Source of the DNA: Aquimarina macrocephali JAMB N27
Lineage (GTDB): Bacteria; Bacteroidota; Bacteroidia; Flavobacteriales; Flavobacteriaceae
Direction: 5' to 3'
Length of the DNA: 64,000 nt
NCBI RefSeq assembly: GCF_000520995.1
Contig: NZ_JACA01000005.1
Coordinates: 248,001 to 312,000, forward strand
Part shown: positions 16,986 through 26,414 of the stretch, piece by piece
Position numbering within the stretch: the first letter of the stretch is position 1
Layout: every line of letters begins with the position of its first letter
Program-made: the position numbers and the translations under genes
The notes under the pieces: generated by a model
What the model saw: the letters and a program-made list of their open reading frames with translations, nothing else
What the model was told of the DNA's origin: nothing
Database searches by the model: none

Positions 16986-18068
16986 ATGAAAATGAAACCA
17001 GTCTTTCTACTTATTATAATTCTAATTTTTACTTCTTTTGAAAATCAAATAGAGGACTATGTCTGTAAACCTTGTGGGTTATCCTGTGATGAATTTACTT
17101 TTTCTAAACCCGGAACTTGCTCACATTGTAAAATGAAGCTTATAAAGAAAAGTGATTTAGAAAAAAAGTTGGTTTTAAATGAAATTGACATTCAAAATGG
17201 TTCGGGAGAGTTCCTTATTGATGGAGGAAATGAAAATAAAAACAAAACCATAAAAGTCTTTTATCATAAACCAAAAAATTACCAATCAGAATCAAAAATC
17301 TTAATCGTTGTTCCCGGAGCTGGAAGAAATGGAGATAGTTATAGAGATGCCTGGGTTTCGGCTTCAGAAAAATATGGAATACTTATTCTTTCGCCGATGT
17401 ATTCTGAAAAAGAATATGGATTTGGAGCATATCATATGTGCGGATTGATGTATGACTTGAATTTAAAAAACAATATAGAATATGTAAAAAACTCTAATAT
17501 TGTAAAGCTAAAAGATGATGGTTTTACTTTTAAAGTGAATTTTAATCCTGAAAAATGGATTTTTCAGGATTTTGACAGATTATTTGATCTTGTTGTTGAT
17601 ACTCTACATGCTACCCAAACACAATATGATCTTTTTGGGCATTCTGCAGGTGGTCAAATTTTACATCGTATGGCAATCTTCCAGCAAAATTCTAAAGCCA
17701 ACAGGATTTTAGCATCTAATTCTGGTTTTTATACATTACCAGATTTTGAATCAGAACTTCCTTTTGGAATAAAAAACACAAAACTTACAGAGCAAGATTT
17801 GAAATCTTCGTTTAGAAAAAAATTAATTTTATTTATAGGAGAATTAGATAATGAAGATGAAATAGGAGGCACATTGTTGAGATCAGTGTCTGCGGATAAA
17901 CAAGGAGTACATAGATTAGAAAGAGGAAAATTCTTTTTTAACGAGGCAAAAGCAAAAGCGAAGAAGATGAATCTCGATTTTAATTGGGAGCTAAAAATAA
18001 TACCAAATATTGGTCATAATCATCGAAAAATGGGAGCATCTGCCGCCGAGTTTCTATATGAAAAGTAG
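16986..18068 (+). CDS. alpha/beta hydrolase with N-terminal heavy-metal-binding-like module
   Basis: This 360-residue protein has an N-terminal hydrophobic segment (residues 6-18, signal peptide or anchor), then a small Cys-rich module with Cys27, Cys30, Cys34, Cys45, Cys48 and Met50 (YVCKPCGLSCDE, PGTCSHCKMKL). This resembles the heavy-metal-binding domain found at the ends of copper exporters (PGxCPxCxM). From about residue 85 it is an alpha/beta hydrolase of the esterase/depolymerase type: VVPGAGRNGDSY, nucleophile GHSAGG with Ser220, an acid in GELDNEDE and a C-terminal His in IGHNH. It is probably exported. It precedes a LytS/LytTR pair by about 100 bases. The substrate is unknown. Confidence 0.78.
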   Translation: MKMKPVFLLIIILIFTSFENQIEDYVCKPCGLSCDEFTFSKPGTCSHCKMKLIKKSDLEKKLVLNEIDIQNGSGEFLIDGGNENKNKTIKVFYHKPKNYQSESKILIVVPGAGRNGDSYRDAWVSASEKYGILILSPMYSEKEYGFGAYHMCGLMYDLNLKNNIEYVKNSNIVKLKDDGFTFKVNFNPEKWIFQDFDRLFDLVVDTLHATQTQYDLFGHSAGGQILHRMAIFQQNSKANRILASNSGFYTLPDFESELPFGIKNTKLTEQDLKSSFRKKLILFIGELDNEDEIGGTLLRSVSADKQGVHRLERGKFFFNEAKAKAKKMNLDFNWELKIIPNIGHNHRKMGASAAEFLYEK

Positions 18069-18172
18069 TTGGCCTACAGTAAAAGATCTCTTCAAAAAAG
18101 CAGTAATTTGGAGTAAAATTATTGAATAATATTTTTTAGAGAATAAGTCGTATATAACAGCATATTTAGATT

Positions 18173-19234
18173 ATGAATTTTAAAAAATTAAAAGAAGATT
18201 TTAGACAGTCAAGATTATCTTTTCATATTATATTTTGGTTGGTTGTGTTATTGTTTTTTATGGTTAGAGATGATTTTGAAGAAAATCATACAATGGTCGC
18301 TTCTTTGGTGTATAAGATTTGCATTATGATTCCTCAAATATTAGCTTCCTATTCTTTAACATACGTTTTGGTTCCCAAATTTATTTACACCAAAAAATAT
18401 GTGCGTTTTACGATTTTAATGCTTCTTAGTGCTTACATATTTAGTGCATTAAGTAGAGTACTAATAGTTCATGTAGCAGAACCATTGGTACGAATACCTC
18501 CGTTTACTCAAGAAACGGTCGCTCAAATTTTTCTGGATGTAAAATTTTTGATGGCACACTATTTTCCTAGTATTTATATAGCAGCATTAATTTTTCTGGC
18601 AGTTCAGTTTATAGTAGATATTTCTATGGTGAAACAGCAAAATTTGTTATTAGAAAAAGAGAAAGTAGGAGCAGAATTAAAAATGCTTAAGACTCAATTA
18701 CATCCTCATTTTTTATTTAATACACTTAATAATATTTATATGTTGTCTTTGGATAATTCTCCAAAAACTCCAGAATCAATAAGTAAGCTATCTGAGATAT
18801 TGGATTATGTGCTATATAGATGTAATACTAAATTTGTTTCTGTTACGAACGAAATTTCTTTTCTCGAAAATTATATCGCCCTTGAAAAACTAAGATATGA
18901 CGATCGTTTGCAGGTGACATTTAATACATTATTAGAGGAGGATATAGAAATAGCTCCGCTTATTTTGCTCCCATTAGTTGAAAATGCATTTAAACATGGA
19001 GCAGGAGAGGATAGCGGATCCCCAAAAATTGATATTTCTATTAATTATCAAGACACTATTTTTACCTTTGTAGTCACTAATTCTATTGCTAATTCTACAC
19101 AAGAGGGAGTTAAAGAATCTATCGGACTTAATAACATCAAGCAACAATTGGATTTAATTTACCCCAATGATTATATCCTTAATATCGATGAAAAAGAAAG
19201 CTTATTTACAGTAACCCTAGAACTTACAGTATGA
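18173..19234 (+). CDS. LytS/YehU-type sensor histidine kinase
   Basis: This is a membrane histidine kinase of the His_kinase (LytS) family, 353 residues. About four transmembrane segments occupy residues 17-150, with no recognised sensory domain. A short coiled coil leads into the phosphoacceptor motif QLHPHFLFNTLNN (His177), followed by a GHKL ATPase domain with LVENAFKHG and a GLNNIKQQL end. The stop overlaps the start of the response regulator by four bases (ATGA), which indicates translational coupling. It probably phosphorylates that regulator; the signal is unknown. Confidence 0.92.
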   Translation: MNFKKLKEDFRQSRLSFHIIFWLVVLLFFMVRDDFEENHTMVASLVYKICIMIPQILASYSLTYVLVPKFIYTKKYVRFTILMLLSAYIFSALSRVLIVHVAEPLVRIPPFTQETVAQIFLDVKFLMAHYFPSIYIAALIFLAVQFIVDISMVKQQNLLLEKEKVGAELKMLKTQLHPHFLFNTLNNIYMLSLDNSPKTPESISKLSEILDYVLYRCNTKFVSVTNEISFLENYIALEKLRYDDRLQVTFNTLLEEDIEIAPLILLPLVENAFKHGAGEDSGSPKIDISINYQDTIFTFVVTNSIANSTQEGVKESIGLNNIKQQLDLIYPNDYILNIDEKESLFTVTLELTV

Positions 19235-19962
19235 ATACATTTATTACAAAGACAAGATGTTTGATCGTTGATGATGAGCCTTTGGCTGTACGACTTATAG
19301 AAAAGCACATTTCTCAAATAGAGTCTTTAGAAGTGGTTGCTTCCTGTAATAATGCACTAAAAGCTTTTGAGATTTTGAATAATGAAGCTATTGATTTATT
19401 GTTTTTGGATGTAAAAATGCCTTCGGTTACAGGGATAGACCTTTTAAAAACGATAAAACACCCTCCTAGTACTATTCTAACAACTGCTTATAGAGATTAT
19501 GCTCTAGAAGGGTATGACCTAGATATAGTAGATTACATTTTGAAACCTGTGACTTTTGATAGGTTTTTTAAAGCAGTAGAGCGTTATTTCAGAATAAAAA
19601 ATGGAATCCAGAGAGATACAGAAGCACCCGTTAATGCATTAACAGGAGAAGATCCCTATATTCTTATCAAATCAGGAAACAAACATCACAAAATACATTT
19701 AAATACCATTCTATATATTGAAAGTTTAAAAGATTATATAAAAATACATACCGATAAGAAATGTATTGTGGCTAAATACAAAATCGGTGATATAGAACTT
19801 GAATTAGCAGATAAAGAATTTTTAAGAACACATCGATCTTATATTATTAATCTAAAAAAAGTAACGGCTTTTACAACAAACGATATTGATATTGACACTG
19901 TAGAGATTCCTATAGGTGTTAGTTACAGAGATAAGGTGTTTCCATTTTTAGAAAAAATATGA
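19231..19962 (+). CDS. LytTR family response regulator
   Basis: This 243-residue regulator has an N-terminal receiver domain with the acidic pair in IVDDEP, phospho-accepting Asp60 in LLFLDVKMP and Lys in ILKPVTFD. A LytTR DNA-binding domain follows from about 145 to the end (ILIKSGNKHHKI, YIESLKDYIKIH, FLRTHRSYIINL). It overlaps its kinase by four bases. Targets may include the upstream hydrolase gene or more distant genes; nothing in the sequence proves which. Confidence 0.93.
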   Translation: MNTFITKTRCLIVDDEPLAVRLIEKHISQIESLEVVASCNNALKAFEILNNEAIDLLFLDVKMPSVTGIDLLKTIKHPPSTILTTAYRDYALEGYDLDIVDYILKPVTFDRFFKAVERYFRIKNGIQRDTEAPVNALTGEDPYILIKSGNKHHKIHLNTILYIESLKDYIKIHTDKKCIVAKYKIGDIELELADKEFLRTHRSYIINLKKVTAFTTNDIDIDTVEIPIGVSYRDKVFPFLEKI

Positions 19963-20019
19963 TAGGAGATAGGTATATCTTTTGAAACCTGTATAACATA
20001 GTGTCAATGATTATGCAAT

Positions 20020-20913
20020 TCATTGAATAGGAACCCAGATTTCTTCTTCAGATTTCGGATGATGTGGACCATGGTACTTGTCTCCCATAATTGCAAAATG
20101 ATTTCTTTGACCCAATTCATAACCCGAATTAGGAAGCCATTTTCCGTGTATATAATCCATTGTTTTTTTGAAAGTATCAACAGGTCCTTTATTAATAAAT
20201 ATAGCGTATTTGCCACCTGGTAGTACATAAGAGACCATTCCTTCTGGAATCTGATCAAAATCTGTGACTTCGACGGCAGCCCATTTTTCGAATATCACAT
20301 CTTCTGTAAAAGTGTCAAAAGTGATGTCTTCATCAAATGACTGTACAGAATAATACCCCGTGTTTTTGTTGTTTTTGATCTCAAATCTTCTGGGCATAAA
20401 TTGTTGCCACATTTGAGATGTCGTATCATTAGATAGTGAAGTTTTTATTCGCATTCCTACTAATTTTCTATCTGTAATAGTAATAATTTTTGGTTCCATA
20501 GAAACAAAATCGTTTTGTAATTTATTGATATCGGCTGGTGATAAGGTATATCGTTCAAAAGTTACAAGTCGATGCCCTTTTTTTCTATACTTTCCCGGGC
20601 TGGTATTAAACACAGATTGAAAAGCACGTGTATATGCTTGCTGAGAATCAAATTGATAACGTTCTGCAATAGCTACAATAGGTTCTCGGGTAAGAATTAA
20701 CTCATGAGCAGACTCAGAAACTCTTCGTTTTCTAACATAGTCTACCACTGTTTCTCCGGTAACAGCCGCAAAAAGACGAATAAAATGATATTTAGAGTAA
20801 CAAGCCTCCTGTGCAATACGATCCGATGTAAGTACGTTTTTTAGGTTCTCTTCTATAAAAGTAATTGCATTAGAAATTCTATATTGGTATGAGTCTTTAG
20901 CGCTTTTAGGCAT
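20020..20913 (-). CDS. AraC family regulator with GyrI-like effector domain
   Basis: This is a one-component regulator of 297 residues. The N-terminal AraC/XylS double helix-turn-helix spans about residues 5-105 (SKYHFIRLFAAVTGETV, then QQAYTRAFQSVFNTSPGKYRK). The C-terminal half is a GyrI-like/SOUL-type small-molecule-binding domain (EPKIITITDRKLVGM to the WVPIQ end). This architecture matches Rob/BltR-like multidrug or toxic-compound regulators. I use ATG 20913 (MPKSAKDSYQYR) over an upstream GTG at 20931. It is a single gene, convergent with the LytTR regulator; no exporter is next to it. Confidence 0.88.
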   Translation of the reverse strand: MPKSAKDSYQYRISNAITFIEENLKNVLTSDRIAQEACYSKYHFIRLFAAVTGETVVDYVRKRRVSESAHELILTREPIVAIAERYQFDSQQAYTRAFQSVFNTSPGKYRKKGHRLVTFERYTLSPADINKLQNDFVSMEPKIITITDRKLVGMRIKTSLSNDTTSQMWQQFMPRRFEIKNNKNTGYYSVQSFDEDITFDTFTEDVIFEKWAAVEVTDFDQIPEGMVSYVLPGGKYAIFINKGPVDTFKKTMDYIHGKWLPNSGYELGQRNHFAIMGDKYHGPHHPKSEEEIWVPIQ

Positions 20914-21068
20914 AATTTGCTTTTTGAACACTACAAGAGTACATCTAAAACTCGACTATTTTTTGATCGGTATTGCGAAAATGGTTTAGAAAAACTAATA
21001 ATACAGTTATCCTCAGGTAAAGTCAAAAACCTACCTCAAGAATACCTGAATGATTATAGGTATATAGA

Positions 21069-23795
21069 TTAACTTAACTGTGGTTTAAATTTTCCTTTAC
21101 TTTTTCGTATTCGAACAGCGACAACTTTATATTCTGGACACATTGCTTCAGAATCATGAATATCTCCGGTTAAATTATTAATCATAATTTCTGGGAAATG
21201 AAAAGTAGTACTTAATACACCTTTTTTAACTTCATCTGTAATTCTGGCTTTTACATCTACTTTTCCTCTTGGAGATTCTAGACAGACATAATCACCTTCA
21301 TTAACTAAGTTTTCCTGAGCGTCTTCTGGATGAATCATTAAATAATCATCAGATAGTATTTGTTCATTAGCAGTTCTACGAGTCATAGCTCCACAATTAT
21401 AATGCTCTAACTCCCTGTTTGTTGTTAAAATATATGGATAATCTTTGGCATGTGAAGTTAATTCTTTGGTTTCTTCCCAAGAATTAAACTCAAATAATCC
21501 TTTTCCTCGTTTAAAATCTGTTTTATGAAGAATTTGCGTGTCTGTACCATCTTTTGCAACAGGCCATTGCAGTCCGTTTACACCTAATCTATCCCATGTA
21601 ATCCCGGCAAAGAAAGGAACGATTTGAGATATTTCTTCCAACATTCCATCGGGAGTATAGTCTGCTTGAGCATATCCCATTTTATTCATAATATCTACAA
21701 TAATTTGCCCGTCTGGTTTAGATCCTTCAATAGGTTCAACAACTTTATGAACCGCTTGCACACGTCTCTCTCCATTGGTAAACGTTCCGTTTTTCTCCAG
21801 AAACGATGCACCTGGCAAAATAACGTCTGCATATTTTGCAGTTTCGGTCATGAACAATTCTTGAACAATTACAAGATCGGTTGACTGAAGTGCTTTAATA
21901 ACTTTTTGTGTGTTAGGATCTGTTTGCACAACATCTTCTCCTATAATCCAAATAGCTTTTAGATTTCCTGCCAAGGCAGCATCAAACATTTCGGGTATTT
22001 TGTATCCTATGTTCATAGGTACATTTACACCATAAAATTCATTATACTGTTTATTTACCTTATCGCTAGTAATATCTAAATATCCTGCTCCCTGATGCGG
22101 TTGTACTCCCATATCAGCAGAACCTTGCACATTATTTTGCCCGCGTAGCGGATTTACACCAACACCGCGTCTTCCAATATTACCAGTAAGCAAAGCCAAA
22201 TCGGCAATTTGCATTACTGTAAATGTACCTTGAGAATGCTCTGTTACTCCTAGTCCATGAAAAGACATCGCATTTGGAGCAGAAGCATAGGCAATGGCCG
22301 CTTCACGTACCTGATTACGATCCACACCAGAAACAGCTTCTAATTTGTCTATATTTATGGAAAGAATCTCTTTTTTATACTCTTCAAATCCTTCTGTTCT
22401 ATTTTGGATAAAAGAAGCATCTGCCAGTTCTTCGGTTATAATGTAATACATCATCATATTAAGAACAGCCACATTAGTTCCTGGTCTTAATGCTAAGTGG
22501 TGTGTTGCATATTTAGCCAATTCGGTACGTCTTGGATCAATAACAATAGATACATTATCACTCTTCATCGCAAACTGTTTTAATTTGGCTCCTGTAACGG
22601 GGTGCGCATCGGTTGGGTTAGCCCCAATAACCATAATACAATTTGTGTCTTTTAAATCATCAATAGAGTTTGTAGCTGCTCCGGTACCATATGTACGTTG
22701 CATTCCTAATGCGGTAGGCGAGTGGCATACTCGTGCACAACCATCAATATTGTTAGTCTGTATTACTGCTCTAAAGAATTTTTGCATTAAATAATTCTCT
22801 TCATTGGTACATCGTGAAGACGAAATCCCTGCCATAGAATCCGAGCCAAATTCATTTTTATAAGAAGTTAATTTTGAAGCGATATATTCATATACTTCGT
22901 CCCAGCTAACCTTTTCAAATGCCCCATTTCTTTTGATCATAGGAGAGTTTAAACGCTCTGGGTGATCGTAAAACTTAAAAGCATATCGACCTTTTAAACA
23001 GGTATGTCCCTGGTTTACCTCTGCATCATAAGGAGCTTGAATACTTAATATTTCTCCATTACTTGTAGCGACTTCAAGATTACATCCTACACCACAATAG
23101 GTACATATAGTTCTTGTTGTATCGGTTGCTTTAATAGCTTTTGACTGAAAAACATCTGAAATAGCAGAAGTAGGGCATGCTTGAGAACAAGCACCGCAAC
23201 TTACACAATCAGAATCCATAAAAGATTGATCTAACCCTTTGATGATAGAAGAATCAAAGCCTCGACCAGACATACTTAATACAAACTGCCCTTGTACTTC
23301 ATCACATGCACGTACGCATCGATAACAATTAATGCATTTGGATAAATCTGAAGTCATATAGGGATGACTTAAATCTTTTGTTTTATGAAGATGATTATCT
23401 CCCTCTGGATAGCGTACTTCTCTAATTCCTACCTGGGCAGCAACTGTTTGTAGCTCACAATTTCCATTTACCTCACAGGTTAAACAATCAAGAGGATGGT
23501 CTGTTAGTACTAACTCAACAATATTTTTTCGTAATTCTTTAACCGATTCAGAATTTGTGTATATATATTGCCCTTCTGAAACCGGGGTATGGCAAGAGGC
23601 CAAAGTCTTAACAGCTCCGTTTTCTTCTAAAGCTACTTCTACGCTACACACACGGCAAGAACCGAAAGGATCTAAGTTTGGTGCATCACATAAGGTTGGA
23701 ACAAGATTTCTTTCTTTATACCTTCTTATAAAAGAGAGCATAGTTTCTCCTTCAACTATTTCGAAAGCCTGATTATCTATATAAGCTGTTTTCAT
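21069..23795 (-). CDS. NAD-type formate dehydrogenase, alpha (molybdopterin) subunit
   Basis: This 908-residue enzyme oxidises formate to CO2. Cofactor sites run in order: [2Fe-2S] with Cys36, 47, 50, 68; a His-Cys cluster with His100, Cys104, 107, 113; two [4Fe-4S] clusters with Cys154/157/160/164 and Cys197/200/203/207; and the molybdopterin-proximal cluster with Cys231, 234, 238, 266. The active-site motif is ARVCHSPT with Cys357 where selenoprotein forms carry Sec, followed by the conserved His358. The C-terminal domain binds the second pterin. It is cytoplasmic and has no Tat signal. The beta subunit gene lies 12 bases upstream, and fdhD precedes both. Confidence 0.93.
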   Translation of the reverse strand: MKTAYIDNQAFEIVEGETMLSFIRRYKERNLVPTLCDAPNLDPFGSCRVCSVEVALEENGAVKTLASCHTPVSEGQYIYTNSESVKELRKNIVELVLTDHPLDCLTCEVNGNCELQTVAAQVGIREVRYPEGDNHLHKTKDLSHPYMTSDLSKCINCYRCVRACDEVQGQFVLSMSGRGFDSSIIKGLDQSFMDSDCVSCGACSQACPTSAISDVFQSKAIKATDTTRTICTYCGVGCNLEVATSNGEILSIQAPYDAEVNQGHTCLKGRYAFKFYDHPERLNSPMIKRNGAFEKVSWDEVYEYIASKLTSYKNEFGSDSMAGISSSRCTNEENYLMQKFFRAVIQTNNIDGCARVCHSPTALGMQRTYGTGAATNSIDDLKDTNCIMVIGANPTDAHPVTGAKLKQFAMKSDNVSIVIDPRRTELAKYATHHLALRPGTNVAVLNMMMYYIITEELADASFIQNRTEGFEEYKKEILSINIDKLEAVSGVDRNQVREAAIAYASAPNAMSFHGLGVTEHSQGTFTVMQIADLALLTGNIGRRGVGVNPLRGQNNVQGSADMGVQPHQGAGYLDITSDKVNKQYNEFYGVNVPMNIGYKIPEMFDAALAGNLKAIWIIGEDVVQTDPNTQKVIKALQSTDLVIVQELFMTETAKYADVILPGASFLEKNGTFTNGERRVQAVHKVVEPIEGSKPDGQIIVDIMNKMGYAQADYTPDGMLEEISQIVPFFAGITWDRLGVNGLQWPVAKDGTDTQILHKTDFKRGKGLFEFNSWEETKELTSHAKDYPYILTTNRELEHYNCGAMTRRTANEQILSDDYLMIHPEDAQENLVNEGDYVCLESPRGKVDVKARITDEVKKGVLSTTFHFPEIMINNLTGDIHDSEAMCPEYKVVAVRIRKSKGKFKPQLS

Positions 23796-23807
23796 TATAT
23801 TAAATAT

Positions 23808-25460
23808 TTAGTTGAAGTACGTTTTCAATTCATCTTCAAAATAGTGTAACGTATTTCGGATAGGTAGTGGGATACCACCTCCGTGCGCACATAATGAGCC
23901 TTGTTCGAGGGTAGTTAAAAGGTCTGAGAATAATTTTTGATCTATTTTATGACCAGAATGTAATGCTTTGGTAGAAAGCTCATGACCACGTTTTGTCCCT
24001 AGTCTACAAGGAAAACATTTTCCGCAGCTTTCATAAGAAGCAAAATCAAAAAGATGTTCTATAAATTTCATCATCGGAAAACTAGAAGGAATACAAATAA
24101 TTGATGCATGCCCCAGTAAGAAACCTTCTTTTGAAAAAGATTCAAAATCTATTGTTAAATCATTAATTTTTGAGATGGGTACTACTCCTCCAAGAGGGCC
24201 GCCAATCTGAAGCGCTTTAACGTCAGACTTAAATCCACCACCCAAATCATTAATAACTACAGAAAGAGGAGTTCCCATTTCTACTTCATAGAGGCCAGGT
24301 CGATTAAAAAAGCTATCTAAGGAGACTAGTTTTGTTCCAGAAGAACGTTCAGTTCCAATTTGTTTCCAGGCATTTCCTCCGTTACTGATAATGTAATGTA
24401 AAGCGGCTAATGTTTCCACGTTATTGACTACAGTTGGCTTATTAAATAAGCCTTTTTGAGCTGGATAGGGTGGGCGAACACGAACTTCTGGTCGTTGCCC
24501 TTCTATAGAATTTATAAGCGCCGTTTCTTCTCCACAAATGTATGATCCTTGTGCCTGTATGATTTTGAAATCAAAATTAAACCCACTGCCATGGATATTA
24601 TCCCCGATCAATCCTTCATTTCGAAGATCATCGATAGCATCCTGTACAATTTTTGCTGCTTCAGGATATTCTGCACGTATATAGACAATCCCGTAACTTG
24701 CATGTGTAACATATCCAGAAATAAGCATCCCGAATAATACCGAATGAGGTTGATGTTCTAATAAATATCGATCAGAAAAAGCACCGGGATCTCCTTCATC
24801 GGCATTACAAATAATAAATTTTGTAGCGTTTTCTACATTTCTGCAAAACTCTAATTTTAATCCCATTGGGAAACCAGCACCACCACGACCTCGAACATTC
24901 GAGGTTTTGATTTCTTCTAATATTTCTGCAGAATCTTTTTTGAGTGCATCTATAAGAGGCTTATAAAAATCAGAAATAGTAGTGAATGATTGGGTAAGTA
25001 TTGCTTTTCCGCTTGCTTTTATAGTATAGTTATCTTGATTTAGCTCATTTTTTGAATTAATAATTTGATCAAGATTATGAAGTGCATCACCAGAATAATT
25101 TTTTCCATTATAATGAAATGCGTTATTTTCATGACATCTTCCAAGGCATGTCATATGTCCAATTTCATCTTCCTTGAAATGATCTTTAAGTGAATTGCCT
25201 ACAGTATCTTGCGTACCGGCACAAACACATGCGGTCCCATTACATACATATACTTTCTTACCTTTGTTTTCAGGCTTTAAAAAATCATAGAAACTAGCTG
25301 TACCATAGGCATTGGCTTTTCCAATTAAAAAATCATCAGCTAATTTAGCTAACTCTTCATCACTTGGTGTACCTGCAGGTTTTGCCAGCTCTCCCATTTT
25401 ATTAAAGAGGCTTTGATCTACTTTTTTTCTACCTAATAATTCACTTAAATTATCTGACAT
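23808..25460 (-). CDS. formate dehydrogenase beta subunit (NuoE-NuoF fusion type)
   Basis: This 550-residue diaphorase subunit passes formate electrons to NAD(P). The N-terminal NuoE-like thioredoxin-fold [2Fe-2S] domain has Cys73 and Cys78 (NGTACVC) with Cys105 and Cys109 (CLGRC). The NuoF-like part has the FMN loop RGRGGAGFPMG, the NADH site around CNADEGDPGAFSDR, a SLBB segment, and the C-terminal [4Fe-4S] motif ESCGKCFPCRLG with a final Cys in SLCAHGGG. It lies between the alpha subunit gene (12 bases) and fdhD (9 bases). Together the subunits resemble NAD-dependent molybdo-formate dehydrogenases rather than membrane Fdh-N. Confidence 0.93.
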   Translation of the reverse strand: MSDNLSELLGRKKVDQSLFNKMGELAKPAGTPSDEELAKLADDFLIGKANAYGTASFYDFLKPENKGKKVYVCNGTACVCAGTQDTVGNSLKDHFKEDEIGHMTCLGRCHENNAFHYNGKNYSGDALHNLDQIINSKNELNQDNYTIKASGKAILTQSFTTISDFYKPLIDALKKDSAEILEEIKTSNVRGRGGAGFPMGLKLEFCRNVENATKFIICNADEGDPGAFSDRYLLEHQPHSVLFGMLISGYVTHASYGIVYIRAEYPEAAKIVQDAIDDLRNEGLIGDNIHGSGFNFDFKIIQAQGSYICGEETALINSIEGQRPEVRVRPPYPAQKGLFNKPTVVNNVETLAALHYIISNGGNAWKQIGTERSSGTKLVSLDSFFNRPGLYEVEMGTPLSVVINDLGGGFKSDVKALQIGGPLGGVVPISKINDLTIDFESFSKEGFLLGHASIICIPSSFPMMKFIEHLFDFASYESCGKCFPCRLGTKRGHELSTKALHSGHKIDQKLFSDLLTTLEQGSLCAHGGGIPLPIRNTLHYFEDELKTYFN

Positions 25461-25469
25461 ATATTCTTT

Positions 25470-26306
25470 TTAACTTGCTTTTGTATCGATGTCTCGAAAT
25501 TGTTTGGTTGTTTTAGTTCGATAAGGATTAGAGTAACAGGTTGCTCTCTGATTACGACAAAATGCTAATAGTGTAATCCCTAGTTCTTTAGAGTAATCAA
25601 CAGCTAAAGAAGATGGTGCAGAAACCGCTGCTAAAAACGGAATTTTTGCTTTAAAACATTTAACAACGATTTCATAAGAAACACGTCCACTCACAGTGAT
25701 TATTTTTGCTTGATCCAGTTTGTTCAATAAAATTAGTTTACCAATAACTTTATCTACAGCATTATGACGACCAATATCTTCCATAGAACATAGTAGTTCT
25801 CCGGTATTAGTAAATGCAGCTGCAGCATGCGCACCACCAGATTGGTTAAAATTATGCTGTAAAGCACTCATTTTTGTAAATAGTTGATGAATAATATTGA
25901 CATCAATTATTTCGGTATCATCAATAGTTTTTCCAAGAAATGATAGATCTCCAAGTTCTGTTCGGCCACAAATGCCACAAGAAGAGACAGATAATAAACT
26001 TCTGCTGTTAGAATACCCATCACCTAGTTCTTCTTCAGGAATAGTAAGATTTACTATGGTTACAATGCCATCATCATTCTCTTTTTTTAGGACGATATCG
26101 GGCATGAAATTTATGTTTTTAACGATATCTTCAGAATGAAGCATCCCTCGAATTAGGCTAATATCTTCTCCCGGAGTCCTCATAGACACCGTAAAGGGTT
26201 TATTGTTGATATTTATTTGCAATGCTTCTTCAATAGTAAGTGAATCTAATGTTTTATTCACTGAATCTACTTCATATTTCTTGCCTTCATAATTTCTAAT
26301 CGCCAT
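25470..26306 (-). CDS. fdhD: formate dehydrogenase accessory sulfurtransferase FdhD
   Basis: FdhD moves sulfur from a cysteine desulfurase to the molybdenum cofactor so that formate dehydrogenase becomes active. The protein (278 residues) has the conserved SSCGICGRTEL motif with Cys110 and Cys113, the GGAHAAAAF stretch and DIGRHNAVDKVIG, all family hallmarks. It is the first gene of the fdhD-beta-alpha unit, with a -7 element just upstream, so expression of cofactor sulfuration and enzyme is tied together. Confidence 0.95.
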   Translation of the reverse strand: MAIRNYEGKKYEVDSVNKTLDSLTIEEALQININNKPFTVSMRTPGEDISLIRGMLHSEDIVKNINFMPDIVLKKENDDGIVTIVNLTIPEEELGDGYSNSRSLLSVSSCGICGRTELGDLSFLGKTIDDTEIIDVNIIHQLFTKMSALQHNFNQSGGAHAAAAFTNTGELLCSMEDIGRHNAVDKVIGKLILLNKLDQAKIITVSGRVSYEIVVKCFKAKIPFLAAVSAPSSLAVDYSKELGITLLAFCRNQRATCYSNPYRTKTTKQFRDIDTKAS

Positions 26307-26338
26307 AAGAACTACTAATTAATAAAGAGCCATTTACA

Positions 26339-26346
26339 CAAAGTTA
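26339..26346 (-). promoter_or_regulatory. -7 element for the fdhD-formate dehydrogenase operon
   Basis: On the minus strand this is TAACTTTG, matching TAnnTTTG, 33 bases before the fdhD ATG. A -33 element is not obvious. Confidence 0.4.
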
Positions 26347-26414
26347 ATAGAAATAATTGTATTATGTTAAACATTAACTATAATGCAAAAGGGCATATTT
26401 ATTGATATTGACTT

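Noticed and set aside
20004..20258. Minus-strand open frame overlapping the AraC gene end
   Set aside because: It is an out-of-frame reading of the AraC-GyrI coding sequence.
22720..22735. Selenocysteine at the formate dehydrogenase active site
   Set aside because: The codon is an ordinary Cys codon in frame, and the frame has no internal TGA.
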